5,601 bases of DNA, taken from Rhodothermaceae bacterium (GTDB taxonomy: Bacteria > Bacteroidota > Rhodothermia > Rhodothermales > JAHEMB01). The stretch is from positions 1 through 5,601 of the forward strand of contig JAHEMB010000290.1 of the NCBI GenBank assembly GCA_024643915.1. The letters are read 5' to 3'. The first letter of the stretch is position 1. Every line of letters starts with the position of its first letter. Of this stretch, positions 1 through 5,228 are shown piece by piece. The position numbers and the translations under genes are program-made. The notes under the pieces were generated by a model. That model was given only the letters and a program-made list of their open reading frames with translations, did not search any database and was not told the DNA's origin.

Positions 1-2
1 GA

Positions 3-47
3 CGTATGAACGAAAGTGGAGAAGAAGATCGTCCACAACTTCATACG
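3..47. other. Nested inverted repeat downstream of the permease gene
   Basis: An 8-bp arm CGTATGAA (3-10) is matched perfectly by TTCATACG (40-47). Inside it a second 5-bp stem, GTGGA (16-20) with TCCAC (32-36), closes an 11-nt loop. The structure lies just beyond the stop codon of the minus-strand permease gene, where a transcript-end hairpin could sit. The stem is not GC-rich and the window edge hides any T-tract, so calling it a terminator would be a guess. Confidence 0.3.
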
Positions 48-66
48 CTCGTACGTCCGCACGTAG

Positions 67-1419
67 TCACGCGCTGCGCAGGGCTTCGATGGGCTCGATG
101 CGGGCGGCGCGGCGGGCGGGGGCGAGGCCGGCGACGAGGCTCACCAGAAGCGCTACGGCGAGGATGCCCAGCACCATCGGCAGGGAGACATAGAACAGGT
201 CGAGGGGGGGCACACCGTACTGGGACAGGTACGTGTTGACGGCGAAGCCGATGCCCTGGTTGAGCAGCCAGCCCACCACGAGCCCCAGCACCCCGCCGAG
301 GACGCCGAGCGTCCCGCTTTCGACGACGAAGAGCTTCTGCAAGTCGCTCTCGTCGCCGCCGACGGCTTTCATCACACCGATCTCGCGGTAGCGCTCCATC
401 ACATTCATCATCATCGTGTTGGCGATGCCGATGGTGGCGACGAGCAGGGCAATGAAGCCGATGATGCCGAGGGCGAGGTCCGCAATCAGGAAAAGCTTGT
501 CGAGGCGGGCGAACTGCTCGCGGAAACTCGTGGTGAAGACGCCCATGTCCTCGATCTCCTGGCGCACGCGGGCGTGGGCCGCCGCGTCTTTGAGCTGCAC
601 GCGCGCGGCGGCGTAGCCCTCCCCGGTGGAGCGGGTCAGGAGGAGGTCGAGCGTGGAGAAGAAGGTAATCTTCTTCATCTGCCGCGCCGTCTCCAGGGGC
701 ATCAGCACGCGGACGAAGCCGGAGACGGTCTGCTCGTCTTCGGAGAGGAGGCCGGCCACGCGCATTGGCACGTTGTGCTTGCGGATGGGCAGCGGCGCCA
801 GGCCCTGCGCGATCATCGGGGCGGCCACGCGGAGGGCGATGAGGTCGAGGCTGGCCGTGGTCATCACCACCGTATCGCCCACGGCGGCCTCGGCGGGGTC
901 GTAGCCCAGCCGCCGCGCCATCGATGGAGCGATGAGCAGGGCCGAATCCGTCTCTGCGGTGAAGAAGGCGCCGACGCTGGGCTGGTACGCCGCCAGGTCG
1001 CCGAAACGCATCGGCACGGCCTCCACGGTCGCCACCACCTCGCGCTCGCCTTTTTCCACCTCGACGGGGAAGGCGATCTCGGGATAGGCCGCCAGCACCC
1101 CCTCAAGCTGCGCGATCACCTGGAGGAGGCTGTCGGTGATGGGGACGGCGGCGACGGTATCCAGCCAGGTGGTTTTGGCCTGGAAAGCGACGTCCTCCAT
1201 CCCGTTGATGGGGTTGGGCGAGGAGGTGACGCGGAACGTGTTGTAGAGTTCGAGCGCGTTGAACTCGCTCCGGGCGCTACGCTGGAGGCCGGCGCCGTAG
1301 GAGAGGAGCGTCAGCAGGGCCGCCACGCCGATCAGCACGCCGACGAGCGTCATCAGGCTGCGGCTGCGGTTGCGCCGCAGATTGGCAAAAGCGAGGCGGA
1401 TCAGATCGTCGAAGCGCAT
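67..1419 (-). CDS. ABC transporter permease, MacB/FtsX type
   Basis: This is a 450-residue inner-membrane permease of the MacB/LolC/FtsX superfamily. These proteins pair with a cytoplasmic ATPase and act as mechanotransmitters for export or lipoprotein handling rather than forming a solute channel. The layout is typical: a short cytoplasmic N-terminus rich in Arg (RRNRSRS, about 15-21), TM1 at about 22-44, a periplasmic domain at about 45-305, then the C-terminal FtsX domain with TM2 (about 311-335), TM3 (about 368-386) and TM4 (about 412-432). Family hallmarks are the coupling helix region ERYREIGVMKAVGG after TM2 and the terminal PARRAARIEPIEALR. No ATPase domain is fused and no ATPase gene lies in the window, so the partner may be beyond the left edge. 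ATG at 1419 is the only start before an in-frame TGA at 1462-1464. No Shine-Dalgarno sequence is visible. The substrate cannot be told from sequence. Confidence 0.93.
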   Translation of the reverse strand: MRFDDLIRLAFANLRRNRSRSLMTLVGVLIGVAALLTLLSYGAGLQRSARSEFNALELYNTFRVTSSPNPINGMEDVAFQAKTTWLDTVAAVPITDSLLQVIAQLEGVLAAYPEIAFPVEVEKGEREVVATVEAVPMRFGDLAAYQPSVGAFFTAETDSALLIAPSMARRLGYDPAEAAVGDTVVMTTASLDLIALRVAAPMIAQGLAPLPIRKHNVPMRVAGLLSEDEQTVSGFVRVLMPLETARQMKKITFFSTLDLLLTRSTGEGYAAARVQLKDAAAHARVRQEIEDMGVFTTSFREQFARLDKLFLIADLALGIIGFIALLVATIGIANTMMMNVMERYREIGVMKAVGGDESDLQKLFVVESGTLGVLGGVLGLVVGWLLNQGIGFAVNTYLSQYGVPPLDLFYVSLPMVLGILAVALLVSLVAGLAPARRAARIEPIEALRSA

Positions 1420-1553
1420 GGGAGGCGAACGGTGCGCTTCGCCGCTGGTTTCCCGGCCCGCTCACCGGAGCAGCGTCATCCGGCGGCTCTGCTGGAAGGC
1501 GGCGGCGACGAGGAGACGAGGTGCGAGACGACCGGGGCCGGGGGCGTCCTGCC
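1420..1553. other. Gap between the DoxX-like and permease genes, nothing recognised
   Basis: This 134-bp GC-rich gap separates two minus-strand genes. I see no Shine-Dalgarno sequence before the permease start, no strong hairpin with a T-tract, and no credible small gene. The two genes could be read as one transcript, but nothing in the sequence proves it. Confidence 0.4.
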
Positions 1554-1985
1554 TCACCCAAACCGCTTCCGCCGCCAGAGCAATTCGTCGAGGCTGTAGC
1601 GGCCGGGGCCGACGAAGAAGAGGCCGAAGAAGACGAAAGCCATCTTGAGTGCGTGCGCGGCCCCTTTCCACCCGTCGCCGCGCCCGAGGTGGCTGCCTGT
1701 AGCAACGACCATTGTCATAAAAAGAAACAGGCAGGCCGGGCGAAAGAAGAGGCCGAGTGCAATCAGCCCCCCGCCCACCGTCTCGGAAAGAGCTGCTACG
1801 AAGCCGAAAAAGACGTGGCCGAAGTCGATGCCGAAGTGGCCCATGGCGCCGCCGATGCGCTCCCACCGCTCCGGCCCGCCCATCAGCTTCCCCCAGCCGT
1901 GCAGAAAGATGTAGGCCAGCCCAACGCCGAGGCGCAGGACGAGCAGGCCAAAATCGCGGTATTGCTCTAGCTTCTCCCAGGCCAT
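1554..1985 (-). CDS. DoxX family integral membrane protein
   Basis: This 143-residue protein has about four membrane segments (about 11-29, 55-80, 82-97 and 108-125) and matches the DoxX family in length and motif order. The visible family features are an Arg in the first helix (LRLGVG, R18), the HGWGKL turn (29-34) followed by a Gly-rich stretch, a Ser-Glu pair in helix 2 (S67-E68) followed by GGG, and the C-terminal GPGRYSLDELL (126-136). DoxX proteins are small inner-membrane proteins. Some are linked to thiosulfate:quinone oxidoreductase or to oxidative-stress complexes with SodA, but most, including this type, have no settled function. The start at 1985 is supported by AGGA (complement of 1995-1998), 9 nt upstream on the coding strand. 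It lies 75 bp downstream of the sugar dehydrogenase gene on the same strand, so co-transcription is possible. I am sure of the family and not of the role. Confidence 0.9.
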   Translation of the reverse strand: MAWEKLEQYRDFGLLVLRLGVGLAYIFLHGWGKLMGGPERWERIGGAMGHFGIDFGHVFFGFVAALSETVGGGLIALGLFFRPACLFLFMTMVVATGSHLGRGDGWKGAAHALKMAFVFFGLFFVGPGRYSLDELLWRRKRFG

Positions 1986-1994
1986 GTTTCCGCG

Positions 1995-1998
1995 TCCT
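1995..1998 (-). promoter_or_regulatory. Ribosome binding site of the DoxX-like gene
   Basis: On the minus strand AGGA lies 9 nt before the ATG at 1985. It is the only recognisable Shine-Dalgarno-like element among the three minus-strand genes and supports the chosen start. Confidence 0.45.
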
Positions 1999-2016
1999 AT
2001 TTCTAAAGAGTGGCTG

Positions 2017-2029
2017 GCCTAAGATAGGC
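2017..2029. other. Short dyad GCCTA-AGA-TAGGC before the DoxX-like gene
   Basis: Perfect 5-bp arms (2017-2021 and 2025-2029) flank a 3-nt centre in the 75-bp gap between the dehydrogenase stop and the DoxX-like start. It could be an operator half-site pair or a small hairpin. There is no T-run after it, so it is a poor terminator. A dyad this short can occur by chance. Confidence 0.25.
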
Positions 2030-2060
2030 GGTAGCGCGTAGATCCTCCACCGAACCTGTC

Positions 2061-2324
2061 TCAGGGTAGCAGCATACCCCGGCGCAGACCGGCCCGCTCG
2101 CCGTCCACCGTCATCTCGAAAACGTAGAGGCCGGGGGCAAGGCGGCGGCCTGCCTCGTCGAGGCCGTTCCATTGAAGGCGATGGGCGCCGGCCTGTTGCA
2201 AGCGGTCCAGGAGGGCGCGGACGCGGCGGCCCAGCAGGTCATAGACGTAGACCTCGACGTGGGCGGCGTGGGCGAGTACGTACGGCAGCGCCGTCGCCGC
2301 ACGGAACGGGTTGGGGTAAGGGGG
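2061..2324 (-). other. T9SS type A sorting domain (C-terminal part of the dehydrogenase)
   Basis: This part encodes residues about 402-489. Such domains direct proteins through the type IX secretion system of Bacteroidota and relatives, where they are cleaved or kept at the cell surface. The signature is PYPNPF, then alternating hydrophobic strands (HVEVYVYDLLGRRV), a turn with WNGLDEAGRRLAPGLY, and a short final strand (GMLLP). It predicts that the enzyme is at the cell surface or secreted rather than periplasmic. It is also the best taxonomic marker in the window. Confidence 0.9.
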
Positions 2325-3530
2325 TTCGAGCAGGTGCGACTTTTTCTGATCCGGTTGCTCGGTGGAGGTAGCCGCCGCCTCGGCGAAACGGTAGATACGC
2401 CCATCGAAAGCCGTGAGGTAGAGTTCGTTCGCTTCATCCACGCCGAATGCGGCGATGCCCAGATTCGTGTCGAACAGCTCCGTGTTGCCTAAAACGTCGG
2501 TCCCGTCGAGGTCGAGCGCCCAGATGCGGCCCGAGATGAAATCGGCATAAATGTACCGCCCGAACAGTTCCGGCACGCCCGCTCCCCGATAGACAAAGCC
2601 ACCCGTCACCGAGCCGCCGGCGCTGTGGTCGTATTCCCACACGGGCAGCGTCAGCCCCTGTGTCGCACAGCCGCTCGACGGTTCGAAGCAGTGCGCGCCC
2701 TCCATCGTGTCCCAGCCGTAGTTGCCACCGTTCTCGATCACGTCGATCTCCTCGAAACGGTTCTGCCCGACGTCGCCGGTCCACAGCAGGCCCGTCTGGG
2801 CGTCGAACGAGAAGCGCCAGGGGTTGCGCAGCCCGTAGGCGAAGATCTCCTCTCGTCCGCCCGCGCCGCCAACAAACGGGTTGTCACTCGGGATGTCGTA
2901 GTTTCTCCCACCCGAGGGGTTATCCACGTCGAGGCGGAGGATCGCGCCGAGGAGGGTGGTGGGGTCCTGACCGTTCTCCTCGGGGTCGCCCCCCGAGCCG
3001 CCGTCGCCGAGGGCAATGTAGAGGAAGCCGTCCGGCCCGAAGCGGATCTGCCCGCCGTTATGGTTGCCGAAGGGCTGCGCCACTTCGAGCAGCACCAGCT
3101 CGCTCCCCTCTTGCGCGCGATTGGGGTCGTTCGGATCCACCGCAAAGCGGGAGACGACCGACCGGCGCGGGCCCGAGGCGGTATAGGAGGCAAAGACAAA
3201 GCCGTTGGCCTCGAAGTCCGGGTGGAAAGCCAGGCCCAGCAACCCCTGCTCGCCGCCACTCAGCACGCGGCTGCGGATGTCCATAAACGTCTCCGTCTCC
3301 GTCACCGCCGGGTCGTTCTCGAACACCCGGACGACGCCCGCCTGCTCCACCACAAAAAGACGGTTCGACCCGTCCCCGGCGTGCTGTAGATCGACGGGCT
3401 GGCTGAAGTTGAGCGCTGGAAAGGCCGGGCTGAGTTGGAGAGCGCCGTTCGTCTGCATCTGCTGCTGCGCGTCGCAGGCGGAGAGAGGCCAGGAGAAAAA
3501 CAGGATGAGCGAGAACAGTTTCAGGGGCAT
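2061..3530 (-). CDS. Exported PQQ-dependent sugar dehydrogenase with T9SS sorting domain
   Basis: This 489-residue protein belongs to the soluble aldose/glucose-sorbosone dehydrogenase (YliI/Asd-like) beta-propeller family, which oxidises sugars with pyrroloquinoline quinone. Order of parts: a hydrophobic export signal (1-18) ending in a lipobox-like LSAC with Cys19; the six-bladed propeller (about 35-383); a linker rich in Ser, Thr and Gln (384-402); and a type IX secretion C-terminal domain (about 403-489) that opens with PYPNPF (404-409) and contains VYDLLGRRV and LAPGLYVFEM. Family motifs are EQGLLGLAFHPDF (94-106), GNHNGGQIRFGPDGFLYIALGDGG (155-178, with His157 as the likely catalytic base), YGLRNPWRFSFD (232-243, with Arg235 near the quinone), GDVGQNRFEEID (252-263) and GGNYGWD (268-274). 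Cys281 and Cys288 could form a disulfide. The start at 3530 gives an intact signal peptide; no Shine-Dalgarno sequence is seen. The actual substrate and cofactor loading are untested. Confidence 0.93.
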   Translation of the reverse strand: MPLKLFSLILFFSWPLSACDAQQQMQTNGALQLSPAFPALNFSQPVDLQHAGDGSNRLFVVEQAGVVRVFENDPAVTETETFMDIRSRVLSGGEQGLLGLAFHPDFEANGFVFASYTASGPRRSVVSRFAVDPNDPNRAQEGSELVLLEVAQPFGNHNGGQIRFGPDGFLYIALGDGGSGGDPEENGQDPTTLLGAILRLDVDNPSGGRNYDIPSDNPFVGGAGGREEIFAYGLRNPWRFSFDAQTGLLWTGDVGQNRFEEIDVIENGGNYGWDTMEGAHCFEPSSGCATQGLTLPVWEYDHSAGGSVTGGFVYRGAGVPELFGRYIYADFISGRIWALDLDGTDVLGNTELFDTNLGIAAFGVDEANELYLTAFDGRIYRFAEAAATSTEQPDQKKSHLLEPPYPNPFRAATALPYVLAHAAHVEVYVYDLLGRRVRALLDRLQQAGAHRLQWNGLDEAGRRLAPGLYVFEMTVDGERAGLRRGMLLP

Positions 3531-3581
3531 GAGACCGAGAGGAAATAGGGGGACTGACAGAAAACCTTACGCCGCAGGCCA

Positions 3582-3596
3582 CCGGAAAGCTTCCGG
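3582..3596. other. Palindrome CCGGAA-AGC-TTCCGG
   Basis: Perfect 6-bp arms (3582-3587 and 3591-3596) flank a 3-nt centre, about 52 bp upstream of the dehydrogenase start codon. The position suits a regulator-binding site or a leader hairpin for that gene. There is no T-tract on either side, so it is not an intrinsic terminator. No known operator consensus is recognised. Confidence 0.3.
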
Positions 3597-3739
3597 CCAA
3601 AAGGGGCGATTCCGCGTTCCAGAGGCTGCGGTTTTACCGGCCCGCGCCTGGCAGCTTCTCGTGAGATGCCTTTTGTGCCACGTTCGTTGCACCCGGTTTT
3701 GAACGGCGCCTCCTTGCGCCCAGTTCGATGCAGGGAGCG

Positions 3740-3742
3740 TTA
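3740..3742. repeat. Target-site duplication TTA, left copy
   Basis: TTA directly abuts the left inverted repeat and is matched by TTA at 3925-3927 beyond the right one. A 3-bp match can be chance (about 1 in 64), but together with the perfect inverted repeats and the TNA pattern it supports a transposition event. Confidence 0.6.
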
Positions 3743-3924
3743 GAGACTGTTTGGTAAGTCGATCTGGGCTACGCCGGGCGTTTTTTGGCCCCTCGCCGCC
3801 CGATACCCTTTGCCTTTGGCTCCGGTTTATTGGCCCGTACTTCCAGTACGCGCCTCAAAATCGGGTGACGCTGAATCGAAAAATCGCTCCGGCTCGCTAA
3901 CCAGACTCCTCACCAAACAGTCTC
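3743..3924. mobile_element. MITE-like element, 182 bp, probably IS5/IS1031-type
   Basis: The ends are perfect 13-bp inverted repeats, GAGACTGTTTGGT (3743-3755) and its complement (3912-3924). TTA stands directly outside each end (3740-3742 and 3925-3927) and looks like a target-site duplication. Further in, the halves keep pairing: TCTGG (3763-3767) with CCAGA (3901-3905), GCCGG (3773-3777) with CCGGC (3889-3893), GCG (3778-3780) with CGC (3885-3887), and a T-run (3781-3785) with an A-run (3879-3883). An inner hairpin is centred on CGTAC-TTCCA-GTACG (3836-3850). There is no coding frame of note. GAG ends with a TNA-type 3-bp duplication fit the IS1031 group of the IS5 family; that assignment is inferred from family rules, since no transposase is present. 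Confidence 0.75.
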
Positions 3925-3927
3925 TTA
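3925..3927. repeat. Target-site duplication TTA, right copy
   Basis: This is the partner of 3740-3742. Removing one copy together with the element would restore a continuous sequence reading GGAGCG-TTA-GCCCGG, the predicted empty site. Confidence 0.6.
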
Positions 3928-3957
3928 GCCCGGCACCCTTTCCGCGCGCAAGAAAGT

Positions 3958-4998
3958 ATGTTTGCTCTGAAGTCGATTAATCGGCACCATGTACTCATTG
4001 TGGGCCTCGCCGTCCTCGTGGGACTTTTCCTCGTCTTCTGGCCGTTCTTCGAGCAGTGGGGGATGGACGAGGGCGCGCTCGTGAACGAGGAAACGGCAAC
4101 GGCCTACACGCCTTCGGCTACGTTTGCCCCGGAGCGGGTGAGTTTCTCGGTGCAATTCAAAGACGAGGTGAGTCCGTACCGCTTGATGAGCATCTTCGTG
4201 ATGCCGGGCGAGGCGGTGGAACTGAAAGCGGTCTTCACCGAGGCTAAAGGCTCTGCCGAGATCAAAACGTCGGCGGGCGCCATCCGTGAGACGGGACCGG
4301 AGGCGTGGGTGTGGACGGCACCCGATCAGCCCGGTCTCTACCCCCTCCACCTCACCGAAGGGCGCGCGGGCGAGACGATCACGCTCAACGCTTTCGTCAA
4401 GGTGCCGTTCGACCATAGCCAGGATGCCCTCAACGGCTACCGCATCGGCGACTATGCCGACGTGCCCCTCGATGGCAACCCCCTTTACAACGAGCCGGAC
4501 GGCTTCGTGGAGGTGACGCCGGAGAACCAGGAGGCATACGTCTCGCCCCACTTCCAGCTCAAGCAGTTCGTCTGCAAGCAAGCCGCCGATTTCCCCAAAT
4601 ACCTCATCCTGCGTGAGCGGTTGCTGCTGAAGCTCGAAATGCTGCTCGAAGCGGTCAACGAGCGGGGCATCGCGGCCAACACGTTCCACGTGATGAGTGC
4701 CTTTCGCACGCCGTTCTACAATAAGTCCATCGGCAACCGGACCACCTACAGCCGCCACCTCTACGGCGGCGCCGCAGACCTCTTCATCGACACCGACGGC
4801 GACGATTACATGGACGACCTTGACGACGATGGCGAAGTGACCGTGGCAGAGGCCCGGTGGATGGCGGCCCTCGTTGAGGAGAAGACAGGCGCGCCGTGGT
4901 ATCAGCCGTTCATCGGGGGTCTGGGTATCTACAGCCCGGCGCCGCACCGGGGGCCGTTCATCCATGTGGACGTGCGCGGGCAAAAGGCGCGGTGGTGA
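3958..4998 (+). CDS. Membrane-anchored M15-type peptidoglycan peptidase with EF-hand loop
   Basis: This 346-residue protein has an N-terminal membrane anchor (about 11-31, flanked by RHH and followed by an acidic stretch), a beta-rich region of Ig-like appearance (about 58-150), a linker, and a C-terminal zinc peptidase domain (about 195-346). The domain opens with VSPHFQLKQFVCK, continues with SAFRTPFYN (247-255) and the M15 zinc motif SxHxxGxAxD (S265, H267, G270, A272, D274), and closes with the HVD motif (H336, D338) and a terminal RxW. H267, D274 and H336 are the expected metal ligands. The ending resembles the DUF882/MepK branch, whose members cut cross-links in the wall, but a DD-carboxypeptidase of M15A type is also possible. 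Between the zinc motif and the HVD motif lies an acidic insert with a canonical EF-hand loop (287-298). The ATG at 3958 has only a weak purine stretch (AAGAAAG) before it. It is divergent from the dehydrogenase. Confidence 0.88.
   Translation: MFALKSINRHHVLIVGLAVLVGLFLVFWPFFEQWGMDEGALVNEETATAYTPSATFAPERVSFSVQFKDEVSPYRLMSIFVMPGEAVELKAVFTEAKGSAEIKTSAGAIRETGPEAWVWTAPDQPGLYPLHLTEGRAGETITLNAFVKVPFDHSQDALNGYRIGDYADVPLDGNPLYNEPDGFVEVTPENQEAYVSPHFQLKQFVCKQAADFPKYLILRERLLLKLEMLLEAVNERGIAANTFHVMSAFRTPFYNKSIGNRTTYSRHLYGGAADLFIDTDGDDYMDDLDDDGEVTVAEARWMAALVEEKTGAPWYQPFIGGLGIYSPAPHRGPFIHVDVRGQKARW
4789..4851 (+). other. Acidic calcium-loop insert in the M15 domain
   Basis: Residues 278-298 form two Asp-rich loops. 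The first, DTDGDDYMD (278-286), has the DxDGDxxxD pattern of thrombospondin-3-like repeats. The second, DLDDDGEVTVAE (287-298), fits the 12-residue EF-hand loop at every key place: Asp at 1, 3 and 5, Gly at 6, Val at 8, Thr at 9 and Glu at 12. A helix-prone segment (ARWMAALVEE) follows, as the exit helix of an EF-hand would. Calcium binding is inferred from the pattern. Confidence 0.75.
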
Positions 4999-5008
4999 AC
5001 CCGATCCC

Positions 5009-5037
5009 TTGACAAGTTGCCTCCGCTTTCGTTTCAT
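5009..5037 (+). promoter_or_regulatory. Candidate sigma70-like promoter TTGACA-N17-TTTCAT
   Basis: A perfect -35 hexamer TTGACA (5009-5014) is followed after 17 nt by TTTCAT (5032-5037), a 4-of-6 match to TATAAT. It begins 11 bp after the peptidase stop codon and would serve the secreted-protein gene at 5229, giving a leader of about 185 nt. Caution: primary promoters of Bacteroidota often use a different -33/-7 consensus, so the match may not be functional here. Confidence 0.35.
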
Positions 5038-5079
5038 TAGAGAAACGCCGAGCCCACCGGGGCGCAGGGCAGTCGTTCC

Positions 5080-5130
5080 GCCTTTCTTTCGCCTCTCCTC
5101 TCCCGGCCGCCGCCGCCGCCGCCTTTCTTT
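5080..5130 (+). repeat. Pyrimidine-rich leader with (GCC)6 and repeated GCCTTTCTTT
   Basis: Ten-base copies of GCCTTTCTTT at 5080-5089 and 5121-5130 flank a C/T-rich stretch that includes six tandem GCC units (5106-5123). The tract is almost free of purines apart from the GCC guanines. It lies in the untranslated region before the secreted-protein gene. The triplet run is prone to slippage, so its length may vary between strains. No function is evident. Confidence 0.5.
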
Positions 5131-5174
5131 ATCGCGACCTTCGTCTCTCGTCGCACGGTGGGCCATCGTACTGT

Positions 5175-5190
5175 GCCGGATCGATCCGGC
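5175..5190. promoter_or_regulatory. Perfect 16-bp palindrome in the leader of the secreted-protein gene
   Basis: GCCGGATC followed directly by GATCCGGC is a gapless perfect palindrome, with two more flanking matches (G5173 and T5172 with C5192 and A5193) after a T-G wobble position. It lies 38 bp before the start codon at 5229, downstream of the candidate promoter. Such symmetry suits a dimeric repressor site. Because it has no loop it would form a poor RNA hairpin. No regulator family is recognised. Confidence 0.4.
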
Positions 5191-5217
5191 GCACGCGACC
5201 TTTCAACCATTCCAACC

Positions 5218-5222
5218 GGAGG
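5218..5222 (+). promoter_or_regulatory. Ribosome binding site GGAGG
   Basis: A strong Shine-Dalgarno GGAGG stands 6 nt before ATG 5229 and fixes that start. It is the only strong ribosome site among the genes in the window. Confidence 0.8.
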
Positions 5223-5228
5223 CATACC

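Larger units (their letters stand above)
3531..3742. other. Divergent intergenic region, dehydrogenase side
   Basis: These 212 bp separate the dehydrogenase start from the MITE-like element. The region should hold the dehydrogenase promoter, but I find no convincing -35/-10 or Bacteroidota -33/-7 pair. The only structure is the dyad at 3582-3596. Short open frames are present but lack homology that I recognise and lack ribosome sites. Confidence 0.4.

Noticed and set aside
574..1599. A 341-codon plus-strand open frame
   Set aside because: It lies opposite the ABC permease, spans a gene boundary, and its product is His/Gly/Glu/Arg-rich without domain motifs, as expected of an antisense shadow.
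2064..2079. Small hairpin GGGTA-N6-TACCC at the dehydrogenase stop
   Set aside because: It overlaps the last codons of the gene, has a 5-bp stem and no T-run, and is well within chance.
1462..2172. A 236-codon minus-strand open frame across the DoxX-like gene
   Set aside because: It is in a different frame from the DoxX-like gene, is Arg/Pro-rich with no membrane segments, and overlaps the end of the dehydrogenase.
2625..3389. A 254-codon plus-strand open frame
   Set aside because: It lies fully inside the dehydrogenase gene on the other strand and has no motif, while the minus-strand frame carries the complete PQQ-propeller signature.
3600..3702. A possible small peptide frame upstream of the MITE-like element
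   Set aside because: It has no ribosome site and no recognisable motif, and it is part of a longer frame antisense to the dehydrogenase gene.
5041..5072. Possible intrinsic terminator after the peptidase gene
   Set aside because: Only a 4-bp GCCC/GGGC stem (5052-5055 and 5067-5070) with an 11-nt loop and no T-tract directly after it is visible, so it is not supportable as a terminator.
3925..5166. A 413-codon open frame on the minus strand, longer than the peptidase gene it covers
   Set aside because: It is antisense to the M15 gene, is full of Arg, His, Glu and Val in low-complexity runs, has no recognisable domain and crosses the promoter and leader. The plus-strand frame has catalytic motifs. 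This is a GC-rich shadow.
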